Below are positions 42,401 to 54,400 of a stretch of DNA of 64,000 bases, piece after piece; the first letter of the stretch is position 1; every line of letters starts with the position of its first letter. The notes below the pieces were generated by a model. The model did no database searches. It saw nothing but the letters and a program-made list of their open reading frames with translations, and had not been told where the DNA came from. The stretch is from Trichoplax sp. H2 (Eukaryota > Placozoa > Uniplacotomia > Trichoplacea): contig NOWV01000086.1 in the NCBI GenBank assembly GCA_003344405.1, positions 248,001-312,000 of the forward strand. Direction: 5' to 3'. The translations under genes were made by a program, and so were the position numbers.

Positions 42401-42497
42401 ACGGTTGTAGCATGCCAATATGTAATGGATCTTTATTCTGAGCAGTTGCTATTACTGTGATCCATAACAAGAGCAACATTAACATTTTCATTTTCAT
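27435..42497 (-). CDS. Gene C: GABA-B receptor subunit 2-like class C GPCR, 14 exons, 3' end uncertain
   Basis: Exons: 42270-42497, 35251-35388, 34622-34792, 33353-33454, 32275-32340, 31586-31783, 31174-31404, 30461-30521, 29850-29948, 29560-29710, 29151-29391, 28489-28611, 28046-28378 and 27465-27617, about 765 residues. The start at 42497 gives a signal peptide (MKMKMLMLLLLWITVIATA); in-frame Mets at 42491 and 42485 are alternatives. The flytrap domain runs to about residue 431. TM1-7 follow, with RLIKMSSPKIN before TM2 and AWETRHVTIPELNDSK before TM6, both strongly subunit 2-like. The tail is different from B and D: a Ser/Asp/Lys-rich run (KSSSDSDDKESKKKEQ). No coiled-coil last exon matching theirs was found. 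If the donor at 27464 is not used, translation reads on nine residues to a TAG at 27435-27437, and this end is used here. Intron 1 is 6.9 kb and holds an LTR plus an assembly gap. Intron 3 holds a second gap. Confidence 0.87.
27618..33352 (-). other. Introns 4-13 of gene C (non-exonic parts)
   Basis: Introns over 300 bp: 32341-33352, 31784-32274, 30522-31173, 29949-30460, 28612-29150 and 27618-28045. No repeat or nested gene seen. Confidence 0.75.
33583..34111. repeat. Haplotype block 2, first copy (intron 3 of gene C)
   Basis: 529 bp that recur after the N run at 34132-34604 (473 bp). The two match closely except that 33765-33909 (145 bp) is replaced by an unrelated 89 bp at 34314-34402. 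The block contains ATATATAAGCCGCC and AATAAAG, which look like LTR promoter and poly(A) signals. The 145-bp segment starts with TTGTCACAACC, the reverse of the family 2 LTR end. I infer an LTR-derived sequence, but could not fix its ends or a target duplication. Confidence 0.75.
34112..34131. other. Assembly gap, 20 N
   Basis: Run of 20 N between the two copies of block 2, inside intron 3 of gene C. Confidence 0.99.
34132..34604. repeat. Haplotype block 2, second copy (next to exon 3 of gene C)
   Basis: Second copy of 33583-34111, starting immediately after the N run and ending 17 bp before exon 3 of gene C (34622-34792). It carries its own 89-bp segment at 34314-34402. An open frame at 34281-34490 lies inside and is not a gene. 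It is most likely the other allele of the same locus, not a tandem duplicate. Confidence 0.75.
37329..37489. repeat. Haplotype block 3, left flank of the LTR allele
   Basis: 161 bp (from AAGTGAATCC to the LTR start) that recur at 38125-38285 with a few substitutions, for example GAAATTGCTAGTAC versus GAAATTGCCAGTAC. Confidence 0.88.
37490..38104 (+). mobile_element. Solo LTR, family 1, copy 4, cut by the assembly gap (intron 1 of gene C)
   Basis: 615 bp starting TGTTACAGTGTTATATACTG and running to CTTGTTGCA, where the run of N begins. By comparison with copy 3, about 19 bp of the 3' end is missing. It contains TATATAA near 37915 and AATAAA at 37937-37942. The five bases before it are CAATA. 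The second haplotype block (38125-38285 and onward) reads ...AAGCAATAATATTT with no LTR, which identifies CAATA as the target. It is antisense to gene C. Confidence 0.88.
38105..38124. other. Assembly gap, 20 N
   Basis: Run of 20 N inside the 3' end of LTR copy 4, in intron 1 of gene C. Confidence 0.99.
38125..38285. repeat. Haplotype block 3, empty-site allele
   Basis: 161 bp starting right after the N run, matching 37329-37489. It continues past the target CAATA into ATATTTAG without the LTR, then into the rest of gene C intron 1. Confidence 0.88.
41620..41637. repeat. Perfect 8-bp stem hairpin upstream of exon 2 side of gene C intron 1
   Basis: GACCACAT, loop TT, ATGTGGTC. It lies in the first intron of gene C, about 630 bp from exon 1. 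No function can be assigned. Confidence 0.7.
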
Positions 42498-44304
42498 CTA
42501 ATGATTCCTGGATAAAAGAAATTGATACTTAAAATAAAAATAATGAAAAAAATTCCCTGCTAAACGTACAAGAAAGAATCAAAGTCGATAATACTCAGGT
42601 CCTTTTTATTCTTATAGTAGTTCCTAAAATAAGCAGGTTATATTTGAACCCATCTATCATAAATATTGATGTCACAAAATAACTAGAATGATTATTAAAT
42701 AATTAGTAAGAATTACTAAAATAGCACGATAGCATCAATTGCCGTATCCAACGAGACTAAACAATCAATTTTATTTATGAAATATGACAGCAGCAGTAAG
42801 ATGATAAATTCGGAATAATTCTTCACTCATTGATGCCTTAGAAATGGAATGACAAGACAATATAATAGCTATTATTGGATAATGTAACAATAACTTACTG
42901 ATTAGTTTAGAATTTTACTCGTTTAATTAATGATATGAATGAAAGAAAATAGCACGCAGCATCTAATCTGGGAGCCGTTTCATTTCACTCGCGATAATCT
43001 TTTATCACGATTGATCTAGACAATTGTTTTATTTCATCATAAGTTTTCTATTATTGCATTCAATTCTACAATGGCTTGATTTAATCACCTCGTTCAAAGA
43101 AAGTAGCTAAATTACGTTTTAAATCATATTTACTAATCATTAATATTAATTATAGGACCTTTTGCTACGCTACGATGACTAGGATGTTAATTGTAATCAC
43201 CCAATCTATTTGTATGTAATGTCGTAGTTAGTAGAAAAAAAGATCAAAGACAATCCCACCCCTGATAGCCACATACCCGTATGTCTTTTAACCCATGATA
43301 ACCTGAATCTAATAAGGCTTGCATTTCCGTCTAACTAGACGTATTGCAGGCAAGAAAACCATTTGCAACTGTATATGTTCTTTGTTATCATCTTAATCAT
43401 CAAATTATAAGAACAGATAAAATTTCTTGCTTGGCAAAATAATACCGAAATCATTTATTCTATAGAAGTATTGCCCTGTTGTTTAAATTATTATTCATAT
43501 TGGCGATATCTCTGCTAATAAAGAAACGAATACCGTAAAATTAAAATTAGAATATTACGGCTAATTAGCATGAACTGTATAAGGCAAACTTAATACCGGT
43601 TTTTGATTACTTGGTAGTGCTTTAAATGTGAACCCATATAATCCCATCCGTAAATTAAATTAACTGACGTATCTGCCATAAAATGTAAGTTTGTGTAAGC
43701 AGAGGGGATAGCAATGGCAGTTCGCTGCATTGGAACCCTTTAGAAAGTATTTTAAAATCTCACTTCAGAAACTTTTACATGCACTGTCAATCAGTAGTTT
43801 ACTCCTACTGTAATTAATGCAGCAACTCAAATTATTAAAAAGTCCAAAAATATTGACTTCATCACAAATTTATCAGCCTAAGGAAAAAATTAATGCTGAC
43901 ATAAAGAATACGATCCATGCATTAGATATCTTGTCACTGTAAGAGTGTTTAGATCGTTAATAAGAAGATGAAACGTGAGGGAAAGCCCTGTTGGATAGCG
44001 TGCTATGTGTAATGATTATGAATTAATACTTCGTCGATCGAATAATTTTTACTTGGATATTAACTCCATTAAAACAGTAATTTGAATTAAGAACGCTATT
44101 GACAAGAAACTATTACCTTTAGCCAAAGCTAAGCTAGTTTGACTAATGAGATGTTTTTAATGATCTCCATAACATCATTTTTAAATACATACTCCTACGT
44201 CATCGTCCACTACTACTACCCACCTATGAATGAGAATCTAGGGAACGCCGCTTTTAGCCACTTAATATTAGTCTTTTGTTTAATTTACCAAACTATAGTA
44301 TCGG
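42498..44304. other. Spacer upstream of gene C
   Basis: Presumed promoter of gene C; no recognisable motif. A 104-codon plus-strand frame at 44139-44453 runs into haplotype block 4. It has no known relative and is treated as chance. Confidence 0.6.
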
Positions 44305-44487
44305 ATGTCATCCATCATACAGGAGCATATTGCACGCTAATTAGACTTTGGAAATATGGCATTAGCCGGTTATTTGCTGGAATTAATCTGATTTACAATA
44401 TTCTCATTATAAACCGGTCACGAGAACCCATAACGGTCGCACTTCTGAGATAATCGAATTTGTGACTGGCTGACATGTGCGGCAATT
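44305..44487. repeat. Haplotype block 4, empty-site allele
   Basis: 183 bp from ATGTCATCC to CGGCAATT at the N run. It is repeated at 45091-45273 and there is preceded by the LTR-like end GTTGTGACA. Upstream (44139-44304) the empty allele continues without interruption. Confidence 0.88.
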
Positions 44488-44507
44488 NNNNNNNNNNNNN
44501 NNNNNNN
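44488..44507. other. Assembly gap, 20 N
   Basis: Run of 20 N between the empty-site allele and the LTR-bearing allele of block 4. Confidence 0.99.
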
Positions 44508-45090
44508 CGGTACGCCGTTACTAATTAAGTAACTGTAAATTAATGAATGCTTATGAATAGATAAGATAAGGTTATGTGCTATGTTTTAATGCGCTTGTAG
44601 CTGATAATAGGATGGTAGAAATGAGATAAAAATAGAAGTTGTTAGCAGTTAATTTACTGTAGGTTTATAAGGTGTGTTAATCTCTAAAAATTGAGCTGTA
44701 TATGGACGAAGGTTAAGCGTCTTAACACCTGATAGCTTGTAGCTATCTAAGTCTGAGAATATCGACATGTATATTTAGTAATGGTATTATACTAATTAAT
44801 GTAACTTATAAAGCATGAATTCTCACTCGTTAATATTGGGATTCACTGTAGAAACCTATTTAAGCGCGTGTGTTTGTAGAATAAAGTAAGTAATTGCTCA
44901 AGAAACGGCAAGACTCATATCGTGAAGAATAGTGTAATAATTAGTCAGTTGTCTGTGGAGATCAGCCGAGAAATCGAGTTCTCAAATACTTCTCTCATAG
45001 AAACTGAAAGTACTGGGAGAAATAGCCCAAGTTTTAAGTAACTATACTAGAGTTCTTTACTTTCCTTTGCCACAAGTGAGGGTTGTGACA
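44508..45090 (+). mobile_element. LTR-like insertion, family 2, 5' end lost in assembly gap
   Basis: 583 bp that follow the N run and end ...GAGGGTTGTGACA directly before ATGTC. The other haplotype block has ATGTC at 44305-44309 with no insertion, so the insertion junction is exact and ATGTC is the likely 5-bp target. A TATA-like CTATTTAAGCG and an AATAAAG shortly downstream are arranged as in an LTR. The end (TTGTGACA) is like family 1 but the body differs. The 5' terminus and a left target copy cannot be seen. Confidence 0.75.
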
Positions 45091-45273
45091 ATGTCATCCA
45101 TCATACAGGAGCATATTGCACGCTAATTAGACTTTGGAAATATGGCATTAGCCGGTTATTTGCTGGAATTAATCTGATTTACAATATTCTCATTATAAAC
45201 CGGTCACGAGAACCCATAACGGTCGCACTTCTGAGATAATCGAATTTGTGACTGGCTGACATGTGCGGCAATT
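45091..45273. repeat. Haplotype block 4, right flank of the LTR allele
   Basis: 183 bp equal to 44305-44487, placed directly after the LTR-like block and continuing (GCCGAAATGG) into unique sequence. Confidence 0.88.
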
Positions 45274-48200
45274 GCCGAAATGGATGCCTAGCAAGATTAT
45301 TACAAAAGTTTGTGATAATTTATATGATTAACTGACAATATCAAGACTTACTACAATCTTTACTAATACTTTATTGGTACTTTCTATTGTTTTTCGTATA
45401 CAGTACATCCTATGCCAATATCGTAATACCATACTTTTTAGATAAGCCTAATAAAATTTTTAACTTGCCTCAACAGATAACACGGAAGCTCAATTAATGT
45501 TCTATGAGTAAATGATGCTTTTTAAATCTAAAATTTGCCCAATTGGTAATCTTTGACGTATTTCTATTCACAAGTCTGTTATGGAAATGATGTGATATAT
45601 GTCATTAATGTAATCGGTAATGTACCTGTCTATACTAACAAAGCTGTTTTGTAAAAATTTTATTGATGCGGTAAACTAGTCCCTTCATGTTCAAATTGTC
45701 AGACAATAACAGATTATGGAAGCAATAGCATGATATCTTCAGAAAATTCTAAGTTCTGTGATTAACATTTCTTTGAAAGAGCTAGATTTATGTTAATCAA
45801 AACGCTACTACTGGTTAGATTAAAAAAATAATAATAATTTGTTCTAACGCCTGCTGTGATGTCCAACCCCTTCATTCTATTAATAATATACCACTATATA
45901 CGAAAGCTGAGTAAAATAATCTAACCAGATCAAAATTTGGACCTAGCATTCCAATCAGAGTACAATAGTCAACGGCGAATAAATGTTTGCGCTTTATAAA
46001 CAACACAGTTCAAATTCGACAAATGTAATAAAAGTATCTCACAAATAACTGTGTCAGTAAAATAAAATTTTCAGAAAGGTTTTTATTACAAGGTTGAGGA
46101 ATAATTGAGCAATAATTAATTACTACGAGAATCTAGTCTAAAATCTAAATTATTCCGAGCTCAAAGTGAAGTGCAGTCGTTAATATGAGTTTAACTTCGC
46201 AGTTCTTAAATGCATTTCGTTAAATCGATTTATGAAAAGATAATTAGCTACAATCAGACTTAAGTCATCAAACAGAGTACTTTTCCTCAAATAGATCATT
46301 ATTATTTTCTACAGTTCGAATCAATCTGCTTAAAATTTAAAGAATATCACTAACTACCCTACAGTAGACTGTTAGTCATCTATCACATATAAAATATTTG
46401 AAGTTTTATCTATTACTTATATTCAAGAAATTCATTACTATGCAATGCTAAGGTTATTAAAATAGAATCCTCGTGTAAAGTACTTGTGCGAACCAGACGA
46501 TGAATGTTTTTATATCGAAATACACAGAGAGTTATAGACTACTATACTGCATTAAGGCTGTCTAATTTTAATTAAGTCGTTTTAATAAACTAGATAGCTG
46601 TACCATTTCTAATGTTATTCGACTGGTATATTTATGGCAACAATTTATTTTGATGTAAAACTAATAATTATAGTCAGTTTTTCAAAGTAATGTAGCAAAG
46701 TACGGAGAAGCTATAATATATGAATCAGCTAACACTGAATTTATAAATTGTAATTACTGTCGGATGTACCTGAAATATAAGAAACCAGTTTTTGTTAGAG
46801 ATTTATATAGACTTTTCAAAAGCTAATAATTATCGAAATATTACATAGGTATAAACGCATATCTCTCAATATACTGTACAAAATCTTCTATTACTATTAT
46901 ATTTATGGTAATATTTTTTCCGAAATAACTATGGATGATCGTTAGTTACTTTACGCAAATTTCAGTTCGAGCTAATTTATGTTAAATTAAAAAATTTGGA
47001 CGATAAATATATACGTGGGCATTTTTAATCTTCTCTGTAATAGTTCAAAGATAGTTACAATATTCAACAATCTATAAATGTGAGTTTATAGTTATAACAT
47101 AGAGAATAATGTAACAGCAACAAAGAAATAATTATTAATTAAACATCGTTAAATTTGGCATGTTGTTGAAACTAAAAGGATCTACGAACGGTCATAATAA
47201 TACTATTTAGATATTATCTTGGCATTAGAGTTGTCGATGGAAAGTTTAATACATAAGGAAGTAAGACAATCTAAAGATTTTAAATCAATTCATACTAAGA
47301 CAACAAAATTGAATACACAGCCATGAACATGTTCCATGGAAGAAATAGTTAAATTACGTATGTACTACACAATTTGTTAAATATCATTACAGATGCCAAG
47401 GACAGATCAAAAATGGTAAAATTTCGTGGTAGCATGGCTTTATATTGAAATTAGGTAAATTAGGCATCAAGTAAAATAAATACAGGAAACATTTCCGAAT
47501 ATCCAATAAATTTTCTTAAATTGAAGTTATTATTTTATCAATTTTCCCAATTCATAATATTTCATCAGGCCATTAGTATATATATATTAGTATCGAGTAT
47601 CGTAAAATAAAGCAATTATTTAAATGCGCTTCATACTGCTGGTACTACAGACGTTAAAATTGTAATGTATATCTCTATGCACACGAATAAATATTGAATA
47701 AAGTAAGAGTGAGATCGTCTTCGCTTATGCATACACTGTAGGTCATAACAAATAATGCAACTCCTTGAGTGTAGCATTACATATGAGGCTGCAGATGATA
47801 TTAAAACTTAAATAGTCATCTCGCATCATGAGACTAATCAGAGAGAGCTCTTTATAGGATAGATTATCCCTGTGTATAGATTGAAATTTTAGTACCTTTC
47901 GACATAAATAATGACTTAGAACCTAAAGCCATAAACTGCTATACTGCAGTCCATTATTTTATTGCTATAATCTTTTACGGACCATCAAACCGTAATTATC
48001 TACGCATAACGTATTTCAAACACAATATCCGTATTAATCAAAATCTATTCAATACTTTGTTAAGCACTTTAATTGCATTTACGACTCTCTGAAGATATCA
48101 GAATAAAGTGCCTATTATTATTTATTTATTGTGAATGAATTGGTAACGACAGTGATAGGTCTGATCAAAAGAGTTAAATTTTCATAGTAATTGAATTCTA

Positions 48201-48451
48201 TTGAAAAGCAAGTTACAATACCTGATGATAATGAAAATGTAATGGTTATATAAGTCTCTGTTCATCGTAGGTTTAATAAAAGTCGAAACTTTTCCAAGCT
48301 TTGCTAATAACATAATAATCCTATAAATTTCTAATACATGATAATAATAGAACATAATTTAAACACATATGTTAATATGCAAAAAGCCATTTAATAATAT
48401 GAATTAAAGTTTATATGAAGGTTTCTTTGGGCAATGAGGTAGTTTGATTGG
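45274..48451. other. Spacer downstream of gene D
   Basis: 3.2 kb of AT-rich DNA with the 3' UTR of gene D. No open frame, repeat or RNA gene recognised. Confidence 0.65.
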
Positions 48452-51400
48452 TTAATTGCTTTGATTAGTATCTTGATTTGATGATGATGGCTCTAGTTTT
48501 GAATATTCAGAATAGTCATACTGAATGTTATGCTCTTGAAGTAGTAATTCCATCTTTCGAATAACTTTTTCTTTCTATCAAATTAAAAGTGATTTAGATC
48601 GTTATTGAGGACCAAAGAGTTAAAAGGATTTCTATTGTTACATACTTTTATTGTAATCTAATTCCATATTCAGTTTTGTTATGAGAAGAGAATTATTATA
48701 GAGGGTCAAGACTAGTTTTATTCTTAAAGTTAAAATTTTATATAGTGTTTATATTTCCTTGTTTATAATTTGTTCACGCAAGTCATGCGCTTGTATTAAT
48801 GTAAAAGAGTCTTCTCTATTGCATAATATGACAAAAACATATCTTTTATCTTTCTAACACCAGAACAATTTATGTTATTAAATACATCAATGTGAGAATA
48901 CATATACAGTACAATTAACCTTAATCTCATAATTAGCAACTCTCTGCCTGTCACGACAACTTCTGTAACACGTATTTCATGACCATAATTAATTAATTAA
49001 TTATCAGTGATGCAATAGTTAATACTAATGCAGATCGTATAAAAATAAATACTATTAATTGCATTGCTGATATTTTTATTTTAAATTAAGAAGAAAATTA
49101 CTGTATTAATTGTTAATGAATGCCCATAACAATTAATAGCACAAACCTGCTCTACTAGTAATTTAGCTTCATTCGAGATCTTAAGGGAAGATAGATTGGC
49201 AGCTGGAAAGATCTGAGCTGGCTTTAACTGACGTTCTGACTTAGTAAGCCCAACTCCACTCTTGTTATTCATAAAATTAACTTCTTTTCTAGTTCTTATA
49301 GCATGTACCTAATTCAAATAAGCCAATTTTTATTTAGGCCGTGCCAGATTAGATTATTAGCATAATTTCGATTGCAGAAGCGTATAAGATTTTAATTTAT
49401 TTCAATTAATGTGCCTTTTTATTTATATCAAGCTAGCATTATTAAAGTTGCTATGCAAATTTACCTTTGGAGAAAAAATTAGAACGATGGTCAGAGTCGT
49501 GCATAGTATTATGAAGGAAGCAATTAAGCAAAAGCTAGTGATAGGGTCAGTATTGATGACTGCAGTAAGAAGAACGCCGGTAGTACATAGTACAAATACA
49601 TTGTAGATGCATAATCCTATCAACTTAGAATCATTAAGTTCCTTAATGGCAACAGAACGTGTTTCCCATGCCAAGAATGCGCCGAAGATCATTAAAAGAA
49701 ATTTATAACCATAGATAATTCCTGTCCAAAGTGACAAATATTTTGATGTGCACACAACTGCAATATAGTGAGTAGTTACTGTTGGATTATTCTGAACAGC
49801 CTACGTAGTCAACAAGTAGAAAACAAAACATGACAGTAAATTAGAGAAGTATAGAGAATTATAAAACTCTTACAGTAACAAGACTAATATTTTACCCTAG
49901 GTAATACTGTCTCTTTTTGTACGTATAGGGGATCAATAGTTTGCCAAAAGACTAGTATAATAATATCAATTACGGCGAGGCCAAATATCTTGACAATTAG
50001 ATTTCTATCCTTTATGATCTATTAATGATTAAAAACAGCTGTTAAAATATTTTACAAGATGCTTAACCTCTTAATACTTTATACTTACTATAGAACGCTT
50101 GGTTTTATTTCTATATATAGTATAAACGCGCCATGTTTTCCAGAACAGTGAGCCAAAGCCTAGCGTAAAACCAATACATAAAGTCCATGCAGCGGAAGTG
50201 CATATCGCTGGTAGAGCATTTTCACCAACAAACTTCCAATCTAAACCAAAAAACATCACCGAAAAAAAACAAAGCATGGCACCAACTAGCATAATAATGT
50301 TGATTTTAGGGCTTGAGATCTTAATTCGTCTGTCAATAAATGAATTTTCGGTAAAGGTTAATTTAACTCGTTCCATTTCTTACACAGATTTCTCTAACTT
50401 ATTTGTAAAATTCAAATCGGACTTTAATATCACATCGGCTCTAGACTATGTTCGTAGAAATACAAGTATATATTGAAAGCTTACCTATCATTCTGCATGG
50501 TTATATTAAATATCATAAACATCGTAGTGAGTAATACACCAGCCATAGCCAAGCAAGCAAATACGATATATATAGCAGTAGGGATAGACTGCCACTCGTT
50601 GTGGACGTTTTCTCCATCAGCCGGAGTAAAGTTACCTATGTTAAAAGAATCAGTATTAAACTCAATTTAATATGCCGGATGCATCAGTTATAAGTTTTGT
50701 GACTGTTTCAAACTAAATACGATAATTAAGAAATTTCACGGAACTTCAATTATGGTAGAAAATATGTGATACCTTGCCATTTGATAGAATATGGTTCGTT
50801 CGATACCGATAACGTTTTCGTAAAATAATTGTAAAACCCTGCTCTAATTGTATAATTTGGATAAACTTGCCCTATTCACCGAAAATATATAAGAATGGTA
50901 TAATTGATTATAATTGCAATAAGAATTAATTTTACGGTAAAAGCTTATTCGTATTATTTTGATAGGTCGAAAGACAAAAAAAATTACTATGGCGTCGGCA
51001 TTCTATGCATGAAACCGATATATGATTTTGAGTCAAAATGTTATTGGAGTGAAATTCTAATTGCACGGCTTCATCACATTAAATCAAACTACTCTAATGA
51101 ATAATAATCAAATAAAGACGTTCATGCTATTTGAAAGATTAGTTAACATAAAAATGGAAGTCGATGATGTGCAGTATATTGTACAGTAATATCATATTGT
51201 AGCGGAAATCAATCGATAGATTACACGGTTTTATTTCTCGTAAAACATGATGTTGCATCCGTACTTTGATATTGCATGACCATCACATTTCCAACTCGAT
51301 TGCCATCGACAAATGCAATTCGACCCTGTTAGTAAAATAATAAGCAGTAAAGGTTAGCAGGATAACTGTGATCTTAATGGCCATGTAAAATGTAAGGAAT

Positions 51401-54400
51401 TACTACGGTCTTAAACTTAACGTAAAAAGTAATGGTAAAATTCAAATAAACCATGAATACGTAAAACTTTAGATAAAGTTATCTGAGAAAGATACTATCA
51501 ATTAAATTAGATCGATTTCATTATAGATTTAATAGGTAATAGCCACCAAATTTTATTAGCATTTACTATAATTAATGTTTTAGCGCCACCGGAGCGCAAC
51601 TAGAGCAGTAACATAACTGCCATATTCATATACGCGTGCACTTACGCTTAAACCAATAAATGAAACGTTGTTCAAAGCATCAACAAGTATATGTGCCGTA
51701 ATGTTATCATTATAATTGAATGAGGACAGATTTCTTCCATGTTTTTCCCTTAATATCTCATCAGTACGATTTAGTCCAAGTGCTAATGCCCAAATTGCAT
51801 CGTAAGCGTAAGAATAGCTGCCACTTAATGGAGCACCATTTGAAAAATTGTTATAAGCTTCTATAAACCCATTAATCGTCTGATGATTGACAAAAAATTA
51901 CAGAAAGCAACTTATTAATTTAAATGCATTAACGATATAAGCTAATTGATTACCTATACTTTCTGCTTTCTATTAAACGGTGAGTATCATAATAAAAGAT
52001 TATCTATGCTAGAATCGAATCAGTACAACGAAAGATAGTCGTTGAATACTATAAGTTCCTTACATATCCTGACAGCGGCTTTTCGTTATTAACTGGTAAT
52101 AATTCGTTTTTGAATGCAACGTAGCCTTCAATAACTTCTTGTATCTGCTCCGATGTACAATTTATATCGAGCTTTTTAAGATCATTAATAAACCAGTCTT
52201 CAAGATAAAATCCAGGCAACATCCATACATAATGCGAGCCAAACAGTTTTTGATGATAAGCCTAAAAAGTGGAGTAAGATAACTTTGATAACTTATACAA
52301 ATATTGTAATATGAGCTAATAATTAGTATATGCGCAACATAACACCGAGCAAGTAATATTTTTGAATACGTTGTTTAGGTGCTGAAAATTTTACGTCAAT
52401 CGTCAGTGCTACATCTGAAAGACAATAACTAAAGATAATCTAATTGTAAGAACTAACTGTTAAGGATGATCTGGTATATTAAAAAATAAATTTCATCGCT
52501 TGTTTCATGCAGCTCTGCAGTATAAACTTTACCATCTCTTTCTAAAGGCGAATAGAAATGGTAAAGATGGGCTGAATCATGGACTACTAGATGCAACTAG
52601 TAGTCCGTAGCTGAATACAATAACGTATCCTCTTTATGGCTCTTAGTAATACTGTGTTAACTATCCTATCTACGATATGTGGTTACTTTGGCATAATTTG
52701 TTGCTAGTGATATAGTATTTAATATTTCAGCCTTAAAATCTTATTCGTGTAGCGTAGTGAAAGTTATCAAGGATGCAGTTCAATTAGGTTTTGTTCTAGA
52801 AAACGGAATCATATCGGGTCCGCGATACAGCGCTACCTTCAAATAGAATCATTTCTTTTCAAACAATTTAGCGGGATGCAGCAAACACGAAGCAGTTATA
52901 ACTAAAGAATTAATTAATAATTACTAATCTTACTAAATTTTAACATCATTACAAAGGACTTAAAGCTACTTCTTGCCTTCAGCTATAATAGCTACGGTAT
53001 CAAGAATTCAGCTCTTTCTGCTATCAAATGATCTTCTAAATGACTCTATATTCGATTTACTATCGCCTATGTACGGTATTAAAATCAGCGGAGCAAGATT
53101 TACTGACTGCATCAATCAAATTCTACATACATACAGAATTTATTATACTCGTAGGTTACCATAGCTCTCTTATTTTATATAAAACCGAAAAACTACTCAG
53201 ATTGTAGTACGAACGTGGATTGACTACAACCAAGACATACTTCAAATGCAAATATGTAGTTTTTCTGTTACGAGAAACGGGAATGCATCTGCTTACTAAA
53301 AATATTGATATTTATCTGATTTAACGAAACTTCTAAGCTTTATCAGCTTAAAATGTGAAGTAACAGCATAAATCGGTAATCGATACAGTACTAATAAATT
53401 TCCAATTAGCAAATAGCATACGAGCATATCTAAAATTAAGTGAATAATACGAATAAAAAGCATATCTGATAACTCGGTTTAGACCAGATGCGAATGTACG
53501 ATCATATTTCTATATTTATTGCGACAGATAAAATTACTTCCATTTAAATGATATCCTCATTACTATGCCAGTGTATTTTATAAAAGAAATAAATGATTAA
53601 CTAAGTTAATGTATCACATAGTGTATGTATTTGCAGACAAAAGATGCATGCGTTTCTTCTGGGTCGGAATAGCGGAAGAAGTTAAACGTTCAAAGGTCAT
53701 ATTTGTATGAATATATGCTAGCTATTCAGGCTTTGAATATAATACAGGACAGAATTTAAAGAAGCAGCTGCTGCAGAAATTATCGTATACTATTTCGTTT
53801 TAAGATCGTTGATCTATTTGTTATGTGTCCACGGTTGTTTGTATGTATTATACAATAAATAATCAGAGGGATACTATTACAATTCAGTTGCTCAACTAAT
53901 AATTTAATAACTGTAATATACTAAAGATGCAGACTTCAAATGAATCGTTTTCTCGTCTTAGCTGATTATATGATAGTGAAATTGAATATTTACGATGTCA
54001 CTGATCTTGACCATTTCAACAATGTCCGCAAAAGGCTATAGGGATTCCATATATTCAAATAAATAATTTTTTCAAATGATATACTCACATTACATAGAAC
54101 AGGTAGCGCTTTCGATGGATAAGCAAATAGGAATATTATCCTGACATCTTTATTCTAATAACCGAAATTTTAGAAAATTAGAGGTCATCGCTAGCATTAA
54201 CGACATATATACTTTAATTCATGTTCTTTAATATTATACTAGACGGTAACTCTCAGAATAATAGCATAAAGGTAATATTATTCTTTCAAAAAATGCATTA
54301 AATATAGATATAAAACAACGCTATTAATAACTGGAAATAAATATGCAATGAAATTGAAATACGAGATACGATGGGTCTTGAAATCAACTTAAAACTGAAA

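Noticed and set aside
44139-44453. 104-codon plus-strand frame with hydrophobic stretches
   Set aside because: It resembles no known protein, lies in intergenic AT-rich DNA, and its 3' half is in a haplotype block that carries an LTR in the other allele with no sign of constraint.
49409-50670. Plus-strand frames at 49409-49606, 50198-50476 and 50473-50670
   Set aside because: They are reverse-strand shadows of gene D exons 13, 11 and 10.
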